DNA of 64,000 nucleotides from Cyrtodaria siliqua (taxonomy: Eukaryota > Mollusca > Bivalvia > Adapedonta > Hiatellidae): the NCBI GenBank assembly GCA_037043455.1, contig JAWPHD010000001.1, forward strand, positions 1,364,001-1,428,000, written 5' to 3'. Every line of letters starts with the position of its first letter. The first letter of the stretch is position 1. Positions 22,601 through 33,746 of the stretch are shown one piece after another. The position numbers and the translations under genes were made by a program. The notes under the pieces are model-generated. The model was not told the origin of the DNA. It was given only the letters and a program-made list of their open reading frames with translations, and ran no database searches.

Positions 22601-22949
22601 AAATTTCATTAAAATTATTATTGAAATACAATATATTTTTTGTGAACATTTTTGTTTCCATTGTCAATATCGTTTGCTATAAACTTAAATATATGGCTTT
22701 TTTTACTATGTTGCATTGTCAAGAGGGCCTCAGGGAAGATTAATATTTGTACTAACTGGACTAATAAAGTTTTCAATTCAATCAACAGGAGAGGAATTCC
22801 ATACAGATTAAGTACTGCATAAGTATTATAGCAATTTTCCGGCGAACACTTCTAAGATTCGTGCAAAATTAATGTCAAAAACGAAGTTTAAGAATCAAAA
22901 AGAGAATCATAAATCCAAAATTACTCTTATAGTGTCTAAAAACAACCCT

Positions 22950-23230
22950 ATCATGGTGGATATTTCTTTATTTACTCTGTATAGTTTTTCGGGATGACAA
23001 TCGGATAAGTATGAGGTTTGGTGCACCCTAGAACCTGCATAATTTAAACTTCCAGAGGCCGTTTTTGCCACTGATCGTCCCAAGCCGTAGCCCTATTGTT
23101 AACCCTTTTATGTTTGTGATGTCTTTGCCTTTTGTTCATCTTTGTAGTTGTTGTTTGTCTCTGTCTGTGCGTGTTTTTGGTTAATTTTGGTCCTTGAATG
23201 TTACATTTCCTGGTCGACTTTTATATCTAC
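22950..23230 (+). repeat. Dispersed repeat A, copy 2
   Basis: Starts near ATCATGGTGGATATTTCTTT and ends near GGTCGACTTTTATATCTAC, with GGTTTGGTGCACCCTAGAAC and GTAGCCCTATTGTTAACCC in between. Confidence 0.7.
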
Positions 23231-23599
23231 AAAGAGCTTCGAACAACAAGGTCCCTTATCTCAATGTTGGTAAATGTTGCATATTTAACAATTTTAAAGA
23301 CCTAAAAGTTACCAAGTAAATAAAAATTACCGATTGTCTGTCAATAGGGTGAAAATATGCCATCATTGTCATTTCTGACAATTTCTTAAGAAATAATTTT
23401 CTAAGTAAATAAAAGCCAATGTGATTCAGATGTAGGACCAGGCAACACAACATGAGCTTATCCAGAAGCTTATCCAAACGCTATAGAACGCTATAACATT
23501 TTTGTAAAGTAAGATTTAAAGTTGTTATAGAACTTATCATTTTGCAAGGCACTGCATGTTTAGTGGTTGACCCATTTACAGTTCGCCACTATGCTTTCT

Positions 23600-24150
23600 T
23601 CTTTATTTACACTGTCCCGTTTTATTGGGATGACAATAGGGTAAGAGTGAGGTATGGTGCACCATAGAACCTGGCCTTGAATTCACCAACCATTCTTGAG
23701 AGTATTCTTAGACTTAAGCTCGAGTACGCGAATTTCAATCACAAATATTTCCAAAAGTTTGAAGAATAAACGTTTATAACAAGCTGCTATGTATAAATAT
23801 GATGCATACTAATAAATAGCAACTTCTTTATCGTTGAAGATCTTGGGAATATGTATGAACGATATTTGGGTACTTGAGTTCAAGTCTAAGAATAGTTTGA
23901 AGAATGGTTGGTGAATTCCAGGCCGAGTTCCAGGCCAGGTTGCATAGTGCCGAAGTAGCTACTCCCAGTTTAAAACCCAGCTGCCCCTTTTTGCCACTGA
24001 CCGTTCCAAGGCGTATCTGTATTGGCATCCCTTTTATATTTGTGATTTCTTACTTTGCCTTTTATTCATATTTGTAGTTGTTGTTTGTTTCTGTGTGTAT
24101 TTGTTGTTGACTGTGGTCTTTCCTGTTCAACTTTTGTATCCACTTTTAAG
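23600..24150 (+). repeat. Dispersed repeat A, copy 3, interrupted
   Basis: The TTTACACTGTCCCGTTTTAT to GCACCATAGAACCT part is followed by a small inverted-repeat element (23673-23924). Repeat A then resumes with AGTTTAAAACCCAGC and GCCACTGACCGTTCCAAGGC. Confidence 0.7.
23673..23924. mobile_element. Inverted-repeat element (MITE) inside repeat A copy 3
   Basis: GAATTCACCAACCATTCTT on the left is matched in reverse by AAGAATGGTTGGTGAATTC on the right. Pairing continues imperfectly for about 55 bp per arm (TATTCTTAGACTTAAGCTC / CAAGTCTAAGAATA). It is about 250 bp long with no ORF. Confidence 0.75.
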
Positions 24151-24699
24151 ATAGTTTTTCAGATTTCTAATAACTGTGTGTCCTGCAAAGACGGAAATTG
24201 TTCATTTCATGTCTCATATCGATTCCGATGAATACTCAGTAATCACATATAACTGCACGTGCACTTCAATTTAGCCATCATCAAATTGTTATTTATTTTT
24301 AATTTTCAAAGTCCTTGTATACAATGCAATTTGCTATAAAACAAGTGCATTTGTTTTGTTAAAATTGGTACCAAACAAGCATCTTTGTGAAAAATTGATA
24401 ACTAACTGCGATATTTTAATGATATATTTCTAAGAGCAACACGCTGGCGCCTCTAGTCGCTGTAGGATACATATACATGATTATGATTGTCACTATCGGC
24501 TATACGGCCAGTGAGATTTAAACAAGCGCTTATAAATTTCTTTCACAAAGAAAATACGCTATAATAGCGTGTATATAAATCATAAAAGGGATGAAGTTTA
24601 CTGTGTGTCTTCAAAGTAACGCATGCGACAACGAAAAACATGAAAGGGATCAGTGGCAAAAAATGCCATTGAAAATCGTGTGTGCAGCAAAACTGTTTC

Positions 24700-24890
24700 T
24701 TACCTTGGAATCATCACAATCTAACAGGGCTGTTTAACCCAACCCTTTTTGTGTTTGTGACGTCATATGCCTTTATTATTACTATTGCCATTCTTATTTG
24801 TCTTTTTGCGTGTTTTAGGGTTTACTGCATTAAGGTGAAAGCTGCATTTCCTGTTCTATTTTTATACTTACTTTTAATATAGAAATCATT
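24700..24890 (+). repeat. Dispersed repeat A, diverged copy 4
   Basis: Contains CCCAACCCTTTTTGTGTTTG, ATTGCCATTCTTATTTGTC and GCATTTCCTGTTCTATTTT. These match the 3' half of repeat A imperfectly. The 66-codon ORF here is a by-product. Confidence 0.55.
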
Positions 24891-25540
24891 AACAGGCTAC
24901 ACGATTTATATAGAAGTTAATCTCTATAATTTGTGACGAAACTTTTTGTATTGTTACATCATATCAATTATTATCCTCACGCTTTGAAAAGGCAAGGGGA
25001 TATTAAAATCTTGGTATATATGCTCGTCTATGAAAGATAAACAACATATTAAACGATTTTATTATTTCAAAATCGGACGTCTTCCCAGGAGTTGTGAATC
25101 AATAAATATAATTGCTTCTCGCTAACTTAAAATATAGATAATATGATAAAATGTCAGGTAATTATATCTTGCTATGAATACAGTTTTAAATGTGTTACCT
25201 ATTTTATTTTTAAGTGTCACACAATTTTGATTCGAAAACCGCATTGTGGCGTCTGCTCTCAACAAATATACGCCCTGTATCAAAATAGAAAACATCATTA
25301 TATCACATGTCGATTAGATGGTATAATGTAACGAGACTAGAGATTTTATTTTCCAAATTCATTCTCCTACGGCAATATAAGTTACAAGAAAATAATTACG
25401 TTTCCCCAATATGAACCTAGAATGGAAGAATATGTTTCAATAATTTCCTGTTTATATCTTAGAATGATACGAAGGTCATTGAACAATGAGACCCGTTTTG
25501 CTGAAAAAGATGTGTGCATATATTTACATCATTGAAATAA
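24891..25540. other. No gene recognised
   Basis: AT-rich DNA. A CCTCACGCTTTGAAAAGGC segment near 24975 resembles a common bivalve dispersed repeat by memory only. Confidence 0.4.
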
Positions 25541-25544
25541 GTAT

Positions 25545-25690
25545 AAAAGTTAAACAGGAAATGCAGCTTTCACAGAACAGAGTAAACCCAAAAACACGCA
25601 AAAAGACAAACATTAATGGCAATGTTAATAAAAGGAATAAAGACGTATGACATCACAAACACAAAAGGAGTTGACAATAGGACTTTTATA
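25545..25690 (-). repeat. Dispersed repeat A, partial copy 5
   Basis: Reverse orientation: TTAAACAGGAAATGCAGCTT through CACAAACACAAAAGGAGTTG, ending next to an RT fragment. Confidence 0.6.
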
Positions 25691-25985
25691 TTTGGGAAGA
25701 AGATTAGGTTTACGATAATAAAATTGTGCAAAGGTTTTTACGAAGTTTATGGTAACGGTAGCCCTGATGGAGTAGCTTTTTAGTTATACAAAGATTACGA
25801 ATATTAAAACTGAGACACATAGACTCCATAAGAAGTTGCTCGGTGTAAATGGGGATAATTAACAATATCAAAATTAAAATCATCCCTCTTGTCATAGATT
25901 TCGCTTATTATTTCACCATTTTCAATAGAGAGATGTAAATCGAGAAAAGACGCGTTTGTATCAGAAATATTAAAAAACCCTCAAA
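25690..25985 (-). pseudogene. Reverse-transcriptase fragment, copy 1
   Basis: The minus strand encodes pieces of an RT C-terminal region. LCITKKLLHQGYRYHKLRK is clear. A frameshifted upstream stretch corresponds to the Asp-rich and GVYVSQL segments seen better at 28663-28905. Stops and shifts are frequent. Downstream in its own direction lies a repeat A piece, the same order as at the other copies. The RT family is discussed under the 28513 copy. Confidence 0.6.
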
Positions 25986-26039
25986 ATGTAATAAACGTAC
26001 TTAAAAAAAAAAGCATGATAATGGACCTTTGGAAACGGA

Positions 26040-26150
26040 CGAGCACGACACATACGAAATATTGCAGTCTCGGTTTAATTGAGACTGTTCATGAGCGGTA
26101 GTGAAATATGCTAGCTACCGCTCACGCCCTCTAGCCCCGGGTTGAGCAGA
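26040..26150 (-). repeat. Dispersed repeat D, copy 2
   Basis: Reverse-oriented match to 15605-15715: ATATTGCAGTCTCGGTTTAA, TCATGAGCGGTAGTG, and CTAGCCCCGGGTTGAG. Confidence 0.55.
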
Positions 26151-26394
26151 ATTCAATATTAATAAAATCAATAGTACACAATTTTAACCATCCCGAAGAT
26201 GGCATGCATTCGGCGGTGGACATGGAGTTGTGTGCTTCCCCATGTCGTACGGCGTATGGTCCCAGTATCTAATAAAATTAAATGCCCCGAAGAGCGAAAT
26301 AAACATAATGGAATTTAGTTGGGAGCAGCGGTTATGAAGCCTGCATATCACAAGTAACAGCCACAAGACTAAGTCATAAGTAGATACAAGTGGT

Positions 26395-26565
26395 GTTATA
26401 TTAACTGGTCCTTTGGGACCAACGAGCCCAATATAGGCGGCTTTAAAGTAGGATGCTGCTTAAGCCGGTGCCAGGGTGCGTGAGAGATGTTGTTCTTACA
26501 TTACCTCTCATTAACAGACTCGATAAAACCGAGACTGCTACTTTATTCTCTTGGTTGTGTTTGTT
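26395..26565 (+). repeat. Dispersed repeat C, copy 1
   Basis: TTAACTGGTCCTTTGGGACC through GGCTTTAAAGTAGGATGCTG and TTACCTCTCATTAACAGACT to AAAACCGAGACTGCTACTTT. The same order is found near 35595-35840 and partly at 44850-44965. Confidence 0.65.
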
Positions 26566-26764
26566 GCTTCGAAAGGAAGTATATATCATGTTCTACTGCT
26601 GTGTAGTGTATTGTGCTTTCTAATCGATAAATGAATGTAGTCATTTCTTTACAACTAAAAGGCTACTAGAAAAATAAAGTAGCAACCGTTCAAAACGTTT
26701 TCCTTGAACGAAATGGTAGATACAAAACTCAAACACGATTCACGCCACCATATAAGTCAAGTTG

Positions 26765-27430
26765 ATTTTGCGATGACCGGACAGATTGTGGACCCTTTGA
26801 TGACGTCTACCTAAATCCTAAAAGGACGGTGGCGTTTGATTTTGGCTTTAATCTTGTCTTATCGTACCCTTAATGGTTTGTTCTCTTGTTGCTCTGGCTT
26901 CTGCCATGTCATGGAATACTTGATTTGTGACTTTTAAGCTATTGTTTGTATATACATATATACATCTCATGTATCTTCTATCTTTCATACTTATATTGGC
27001 TATTAAATTAATAATAATGCTGTTTCGTTTTTAGAGAATATATCCTGTCGGTGATATATATATTTACACTGTCCAGTTTTATTGCGAGAACAAGAGTGAG
27101 GTTACATTTTTGCATTTACAACTGTGTCACTTGTACAGTTTGGCTGTGGTAAAACATCTCCCCATGCATGTGATCAATGTTGTTATTTTCACCCATTCTA
27201 TAGAGATGGCGACGTTCGACGTTGTTTTAGTGTGGTTTTGCGCTGTACTTTAGTTCCAAGGCGGCAGCCCTGTTTACAACCCTTTTATGTTTGTGATTTC
27301 ATATCTTGCCTTTTATTCATCTTTGTAATTAGTATTTGTTCCTGTGCGTGTTTTTGGTTGACTGTGGTCCTGGAATACTACATGTTCTGGTCGACTTGAA
27401 TATCTACTTTTTCCTGACAGTCCTTGCCGA
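26765..27430 (+). repeat. Dispersed repeat A, long copy 6
   Basis: Includes the 5' part (GATGACCGGACAGATTGTGG, GGACGGTGGCGTTTGATTTT) and the 3' part (GCGGCAGCCCTGTTTACAAC to GGTCGACTTGAATATC). The middle is replaced by unrelated sequence carrying CATCTCCCCATGCATG, also seen near 15140. Confidence 0.65.
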
Positions 27431-27754
27431 ATTTTTAATTACATGTATTTTAAAAGGAGAAACAGAACGTCATTATTTGTGATTTATATATAAATAGTTA
27501 TTATCGAACATGTGCCACTATACAATCCATCACAAACACTCGTATAGCAAAATACAAAAGATGTGAAAGTACAGCCACTGTAAATGCTTTTGGCGGGTAT
27601 CATGAATAGTGCCATAGTAAGGTACGTATCCTGAGTGGCTGACGTAGCCCGGTGGATAACGCAGTGTAGTTGAAATCCGGAATCCCTATTCAAGTAACTC
27701 CGGCGACACTGAGTTTTGTCAGAATGTTCTTGGACAAAGAAAGATAAAAATATC

Positions 27755-28265
27755 GGACAGGGAAAGCAGCATTCAAGGACGACAGTCAACCACAAAACAC
27801 AAAAACAAACACGCAAACAGACAAACGAGAAGGCAAAAGTAATAAGAAATGCAAACGACATCACAAACACAAAAGGGTTGACAATAGGGCTACCGCCTTG
27901 GAACGGTTAGTGGCAACAACGGCCAGAGTTTAAACCGGTTCTAGGGTGCACCAAACCTCACTCTTACCCTACTGTTATCCCATTAAAACGGGACAGTGTA
28001 AATAAAGAAATCCCCGCCATGATCTAATCTCTAACCAACAAGGCAGCATCAATAGGCAATATAAGTAAAACACAAATATGCTCCTGTAAATATAATACAA
28101 AACCAATAGCCTAGAAAGCCACAATGAAGGTATTCAATGACTTGGCAGAAGCCAGAGCAACAAGAGAATAAACCATTAAAGGCACGACAAGAAAGATAAT
28201 AGACAAACATCAAACGCCACCGTCCCAATAGGCTTTAGGTAGGCGTCATCATAGGTCCACAGCCT
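27755..28265 (-). repeat. Dispersed repeat A, nearly complete copy 7
   Basis: Reverse orientation from GAAAGCAGCATTCAAGGACG through GGGTTGACAATAGGGCTACC and GGTGCACCAAACCTCACTC to AACGCCACCGTCCCAATAGG. It continues, past a SINE insertion, into RT copy 2 on the same strand. Confidence 0.75.
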
Positions 28266-28278
28266 GTCCGGTCATCGT

Positions 28279-28499
28279 TTGATTGAATTGGATTTTATAG
28301 TCGCACCAACAGCTAAGGTCATATGGCGACTTTCCAGCTTCCACTGGTGGAGGAAGACCCCAGGTGCCCCTCCGGACAATGTTCGTGCACGGGCGGGCAC
28401 CTGGATAGAACACCGACGTTCCGCAAGCCAGCTGGATAGCTTCCTCACATAAAGATTCCTAGGCCCCTGAGGGATCGAACCTACAGCGGTGAGGGGCAA
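28279..28499 (-). mobile_element. tRNA-derived SINE with conserved core, 13-bp target duplication
   Basis: GTCCGGTCATCGT occurs at 28266-28278 and again at 28500-28512, an exact flanking duplication. Read on the minus strand, the element begins GCCCCTCACCGCTGTAGG with a box-B-like GGTTCGATCCC. It then has a conserved-looking core (GGAGGGGCACCTGGGGTCTT, CACCAGTGGAAGCTGG) and ends TTAGCTGTTGGTGCGAC with an A/T-rich tail. The 5' tRNA half appears truncated. The core resembles the deeply conserved central domains of metazoan SINEs. The 75-codon ORF here is incidental. Confidence 0.8.
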
Positions 28500-28512
28500 G
28501 TCCGGTCATCGT

Positions 28513-29215
28513 ACAATTAAAGAGGAAAGCATAGTGGCGAACTGTCAAAGGGTCCAACACCAAGCATGTAGTACGTTGCAAAATGATAGGGTCATAACCT
28601 ATTTTGATAAACTTGTTAACAAGTTTATAAATCACATCACCATAGAAGTCAGGTTGTGATAGTCATTGTCGTAGAAGAGTCCTTAAATTACTTTTATATT
28701 TGGAAAGAAGATCAGGGTTACGATAATACAATTTTGCAAAGGTTTTACGAAGTTTATGGTAACGGTAACCCTGATTGAGTAGCTTTTTAGTTATACAAAG
28801 TTTACGAATATTAAAGTCCTCAACTCGAGTACAAGCTCTTGAAAAACGAATAAGTTGAGACACATACACCCCAGAAGAAATTGCTCGGGGAACATCCCCA
28901 TCCAAGTGGGAATAATTAACAATGTCAAAATTAAAATCATCTCTCTTGTATAGATTTTGCTAATTATTTCGCCATTTTCAATCGAGAGGTCTAAAACAAG
29001 AAAAGAAGCTTATTATCAGATATATTAGCTTTGTTAAGCTGAAGATAAATATTATTACCCATAGTTGGAATGAAAGGGTTGTCAATGTTCAATATGTCAT
29101 CCAGATACGAGAGGTGTCATTAAAGGCTTCAATAACATCTTCATGGGTATCTGGTGAAAGACTCAACATGAAATCTCTTTCATAGCAAAATAAAAACAAA
29201 TCTGCGACAAGCCTG
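28513..29215 (-). pseudogene. Reverse-transcriptase fragment, copy 2 (most readable)
   Basis: The minus strand encodes, from upstream to downstream: a piece around the catalytic site (EAFNDTSR, then LDDILNIDNPF, near 29080-29130); a gap of shifted frames; and then a clean 80-codon part at 28663-28905 with DGDVPRAISSGVYVSQLIRF and KKLLNQGYRYHKLRK. The LDDIL matches the YxDD box of RT palm domains. I recall this RT from bivalve and lancelet genomes. A Penelope-like origin is possible but I cannot prove it. Inactivated by frameshifts. The SINE and repeat A copy 7 follow at its 3' side. Confidence 0.65.
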
Positions 29216-30520
29216 CATATAACTGAAAAGAGCTTCTTTGTTTTCTAATCATCTCCAAATACACTTGATAGTAAAAGGAACTGAAATAGTATTCTCTATA
29301 TATTGCTTATTAATGCTGCTTAGTTTGTTATCAGATACAGCCAGCTTGTTTCTTTAATTACTGAGTCCCGTTGGTGTATCGTAGAACCCAGTCAAACTAC
29401 CATTAGCCCATACTGCCACCGACCGCTCCCATACGGTACACGTAGTGTCAACCGCGTCATGCTTGAGATGCCTTACTCTTTGCTTTTCATGATATAGTTC
29501 TATGTGATTGTGGTTTTAAATGTGTATTTTTGGATTGCTGCATTATGCTATTGCCAACTTTCGAGAGTTTCTACCTTGTTTTATTACAACAGCTACGCTA
29601 TTTAGATTACACATAGTGGTATGCATGTATATCCAACTGCATTTAATAACTATTGAAAGTGGCGACTTTGCGTTCATTAGGGACATTTAGATTGCATTAA
29701 TTACGCATATAAATAACATTTGGTATTTCCTTATCTGTTTGTAGAAAATTGGCCCTATTTTAGAATATACCCCAATGTAACCTGTTCCGCTGTCTATACA
29801 ATAATGCTACTCTGGCCAAAGACATTCAAGAATATAGTAATGTCTATCCCCGTAAGCAAGTATCAAAGCTAGAGAAGAAAGTGTATAACGAAATCTGGCA
29901 TTTCTTAATATGTTTACGAACATTGCTATCTTTAAAAATACTCTAAAGATTAAAGGGGATATTATATTGCGGAGTATGTTGTCTAGCCTCTGAAGGTATA
30001 TTAATAATTTATTAAAAAAAACACAACAAATGGCTGTAGGCAAACCGATTCCAGACCATCTAACAAAACGAGCACAGTATCTCGACAGCAACAAATGACC
30101 TCAGGGTGAAGTGACTTGTTTTGTCTCATAAAAAAAGCAGAATGTTTCATGCAAACATGTCAACAAAGATACGCTAATTATGGTATCGCCGTTGAGAGGT
30201 CCATGACAGCATTTCCACTGTGGAGGTTATCGGCCTCCAATTGTCATTTTTCATTCCAGGGAGGTATTATAAACATATTCGCAATAAGATAAATGTGTAT
30301 TAAATTATACGCCTCTCGAGAAGATAGCATGTTTTTGTTTGACAACCACATCTAGTTAGAACTATCACCTAAAAAAACAGGAAACGTGGGCGACGGTATT
30401 GCCATTGACTGTTGATGGATATATAATGCTCAAAGCTGCAAAGCTGCAAGAACACATATTTCTCTTATTACTCTATAGAGGGAAATCACTGCTCCTAGGC
30501 ACAGTAATCCTGGAATATAC
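29216..30520. other. No gene recognised; diverged repeat A near 29370-29540
   Basis: GTATCGTAGAACCCAGTC, GCCACCGACCGCTCCC and GTGTCAACCGCGTCATG near 29370-29460 form a very diverged repeat A. The rest is AT-rich and gives no supported feature. Confidence 0.4.
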
Positions 30521-30524
30521 ATTG

Positions 30525-30690
30525 TGTATTGTAATCGCATACAACCCATGTGTACGAATTATTGTAATCGCATACAACCCATGAATACGAATTATATATT
30601 GCATACAACCCATGTGTACGAATTATATATCGCATACAACCCATGTGTACGAATTATATATCGCATTCAACCCATGTGTACGAATTATAT
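30525..30690 (+). repeat. Tandem repeat, about 31-bp unit, five copies
   Basis: CGCATACAACCCATGTGTAC followed by GAATTATAT recurs five times with small changes. Confidence 0.9.
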
Positions 30691-31084
30691 AAAAGGTTTT
30701 TGTTTCACTTGTCTGGGCTATGTTTTACTTTAATGGACTTCGGATGATGAATTTGGTATCTGAAAAATAACTATTCAAGGGCGTCATGAGAGAGAGAAGT
30801 CAATCGACTGCCATAAGCAGCCGCCTCTGTAATGGTGTTCATATCTGCCCATGGATAAATGACTGTGTTTTATGCGGCACTCTATAGCTACAATATGTGT
30901 TTTTAAAAATCGTGAGCTAGTCAAATGGTATACTAACAACGTATGCCGAATAAATACTATTTTCAGTAATAAAACGGTCGGATATTAATCTATTTCAGAC
31001 CATTCGCAATTCCTCGATTATGGAATCGTGCGATCTAGTATTGACCTTCTTAGTTTAGTTTAAACATATTTATTTTACATCGAT
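30691..31084. other. No gene recognised
   Basis: Nothing supported in this stretch. Confidence 0.4.
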
Positions 31085-31870
31085 TGCGAAACAACCCTCA
31101 GAGATTAGATCATGGCGGGGATTTCTTTATTTACACTGTCCTGTTTTAGGTCTCACTACACACTTCGATTTTACTGTGTTGGCCATAGGGAATAAAGTCC
31201 AATTTCCCATTCTAAATCAAACCTTTAAAGTCTAAAAGTATTTTTTTGGTAAAATACAGTTATTGCTGCTCATAAAAATCCATAAAATCTGGTACATAGC
31301 CCAGTTTGGTTTTTTTTAAATAGGAGTGGTGTCAGGCAAGGTAATCTTTTCGGCTTTCACTAAACAGTTTGCACCTAAATTCATACGCATTTTGAGCACC
31401 CACAAATGTGTCACATTTTGCTGTCAGTGTCGTCTAATCGCTGTTCATGCAATCTCACACTATTGTTTTCTCACCTGCAACAGGAAAAGAAAATATCCAT
31501 GGCCAATTATTAAAAATATCTCAAACCGAAGAACACACCTCTACTTTTTATGGTGTAAGAATCATCCTACAGTCACAAACAAGGGAGCTAAGTGTGTAGT
31601 GAGATCTTTAATGGGATGACAGTAGGGTAAGTGTGAGGTTTGGTGCACCATATAACCGGTTTAAACCCCCAGTGGCCTTCTTTGCCACTGACCGTTCCAA
31701 GGTTGTAGCCCTATTGTCAACCATTTTGTGTTTGTGATGTCGTTTGCATTAACTTTTACTTTTGCCCTCTTGTTTATCTGTTTGCGTGTTTGTTTCTGTG
31801 TTTTGTGGTTAACTGTCCTCCTTGAATGCTACTTCCCCTGTCCGATCTTTTTATATTTCTTTAGATTAAT
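31085..31870 (+). repeat. Dispersed repeat A, copy 8, interrupted
   Basis: GATTAGATCATGGCGGGGAT to CACTGTCCTGTTTTA, then a 458-bp TIR element, then AATGGGATGACAGTAGGG to CCTGTCCGATCTTTTTATA. The empty site is readable at 14255-14275. Confidence 0.8.
31149..31606. mobile_element. Non-autonomous TIR transposon, GGTCTCAC family, copy 2
   Basis: The left end is GGTCTCACTACACACTT and the right end is AAGTGTGTAGTGAGATC. TTTA flanks both sides (part of 31144-31148 and 31607-31611). It interrupts repeat A, whose uninterrupted form is present elsewhere in the window. The right 70 bp (GGTGTAAGAATCATCCTAC) match the right end of the element at 3008-3509. A 97-codon ORF (31326-31619) spans the end and is not credible. 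Confidence 0.8.
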
Positions 31871-31940
31871 CACTCTCGATGGCTTCCTGGGTAGAACCAG
31901 TGCTAAACAATGTGGATTAATTATCTTGCTCAACGATAAA

Positions 31941-32016
31941 TAACGTGGCCGTGGAGAGGATCGAACCCACGACCTCTCGATCTGGAGTTCGGCGCTCTAC
32001 CACTAGACCACGCACT
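31941..32016 (-). repeat. tRNA-like sequence (SINE head or tRNA pseudogene)
   Basis: On the minus strand TGGTCTAGTGGTAGAGCG is a good D-arm/box A, CTCCAGA would be an anticodon loop with CCA, and GGGTTCGATCC is a good box B. The anticodon and acceptor stems pair poorly, so a functional tRNA is unlikely. A run of A lies about 50 bases 5' of it on that strand. Confidence 0.55.
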
Positions 32017-32339
32017 CCACCTTCTTCGACGCTTGGTTTTAAATACAAACGTTTGTCTTTTTAAAAAAAAAGCAACAGTCGCAGATGACGATCCAGAAGA
32101 ATGACGGGATTAACCAACTATGTATGATTGCGAAGTCAACGATATACGTACAACCCAATAAAATTGTAAATAGCCTTCTTGCTCATTGGTAAACGGTATT
32201 AAATGATGATCCTTTTTATTGTAAAGATACATATTTCTTTTAATATTAATTATGTTTCTCCACATATCATTCATTTACAACAGTCAAAGAGTACCAGAGA
32301 TTTAAGAAGTAATTTATTACGTCACTGAACATACCTACA

Positions 32340-32570
32340 TATGCAATACACACATCGGATAGTAATATACACATCGGATAGTAATATACACATCGGATAG
32401 TGATATACACATCGGATAGTGATATACACATCGGATAGTAATATACACATCGGATAGTGATATACACATCGGATAGATAGTGATATACACATCGGATAGT
32501 ATTATACACATCGGATAGTGATATACACATCGGATAGTGATATACACATCGGATAGTAATATTACGCTTT
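32340..32570 (+). repeat. 19-bp tandem repeat, about 12 copies
   Basis: ACACATCGGATAGTGATAT and a TAATAT variant repeat back to back. One copy has an extra GATA step near 32470. ORFs on the minus strand follow from the repeat. Confidence 0.95.
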
Positions 32571-33084
32571 CGTAATTTCGCTATTTGTATACTGTATATT
32601 GAAAGACGAGAGATTGTAATGAATATAGTGATTGGTTGTGAAATGTGCGTCTGCTTTCTTAGTTCATGCACATTTTTATGCAAGTAATTGGTTAATTTCT
32701 CCATTTGTAGACAATTGTGGAGGAAATTAAAATCCCACAGAAATGTCAACGTTGTCCTGTATTTAAAAGCTACTCATAGGATTTCTATACAAAGAAAAAG
32801 CAAAGCTAGTTAAAAGATGGAATATCATAATATGTGCATGATCGGAAAAGGATTACAATGCAAACAGAAGACAAAATGTCATAATTAAAATAGAAAACAA
32901 GGATAGCATATAAAACATAAATTAAATACATTCCAAATAAAAATCAAAGAATCAATTTCCAATGAAAGATATAGAAAAAAAAAGGAAACAAATCAAAAGT
33001 ATGACAACAAAATAACCTCGAGGGAAATGTCGAAAATAAAATAAATTTATTGTGACTAAATCATTTCAACATACAAACAAATAC
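32571..33084. other. No gene recognised
   Basis: A-rich sequence with no supported feature. Confidence 0.4.
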
Positions 33085-33235
33085 AAGTAGATATAAACGT
33101 CGAACAGGAAATGTAGCATTCAAGGACCACAGTCAACCAAAACTAAGCACATAAGCAAACAACAATAGCAAAGTTGAATACAAGGCCGTGCATGTGACAT
33201 CACAAACAAAAAATGGTTGACAATAGGGCGACTGT
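33085..33235 (-). repeat. Dispersed repeat A, partial copy 9
   Basis: AACGTCGAACAGGAAATGTA through ATGGTTGACAATAGGGCGAC, followed in the same orientation by the RT copy 3 tail. A short forward piece also lies at 33330-33430 inside that tail. Confidence 0.65.
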
Positions 33236-33746
33236 CCGATCATCGCACAATCAAAGAGAAAAGCATAGTGGCAAAATGACTAAATGTGCAGTGCGTTGCA
33301 AAATGATAGGGGCATAACCTCTTTTGATAAACTTTGGTTGTTTTTTGTTTCTGTGAGTGTTTTTGGTTGACAGCCGTCCTTGAATGCTACTTTTTCTGTT
33401 CGATTTTATATCTATTTTTAACACAATAATAAAGATTGTATGAAAGTGATTATGACTAAGGCTCTTACGAAGTTTGTAAATCACATCACCATAGAAGTCA
33501 GGTTGTGAAATTGCTATTATTTTTTAAAAGTAGATAAGGGTTACGATATGAAAAGTTTTAAATGTTTTCCGAAGTTTATGGTAACGGTAGCCCTGCTGGA
33601 GTAGCTTTTTAGTTAAACAAATATATTACGAAAAATAGTATAAAGTCGAACAGGAAATGCAGCTTTCACAGTACACATTAAACCCAAAAACACGCAAAAC
33701 GACAAACATGAATGACAATATTAAAGACCTTAACACGACTACAAGC

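Noticed and set aside
31941..32016. Functional tRNA-Trp (CCA) gene
   Set aside because: The D and T arms are good but the acceptor and anticodon stems do not pair. A SINE head or pseudogene fits better.
32267..32749. 160-codon minus ORF
   Set aside because: It mostly translates the 19-bp tandem repeat.
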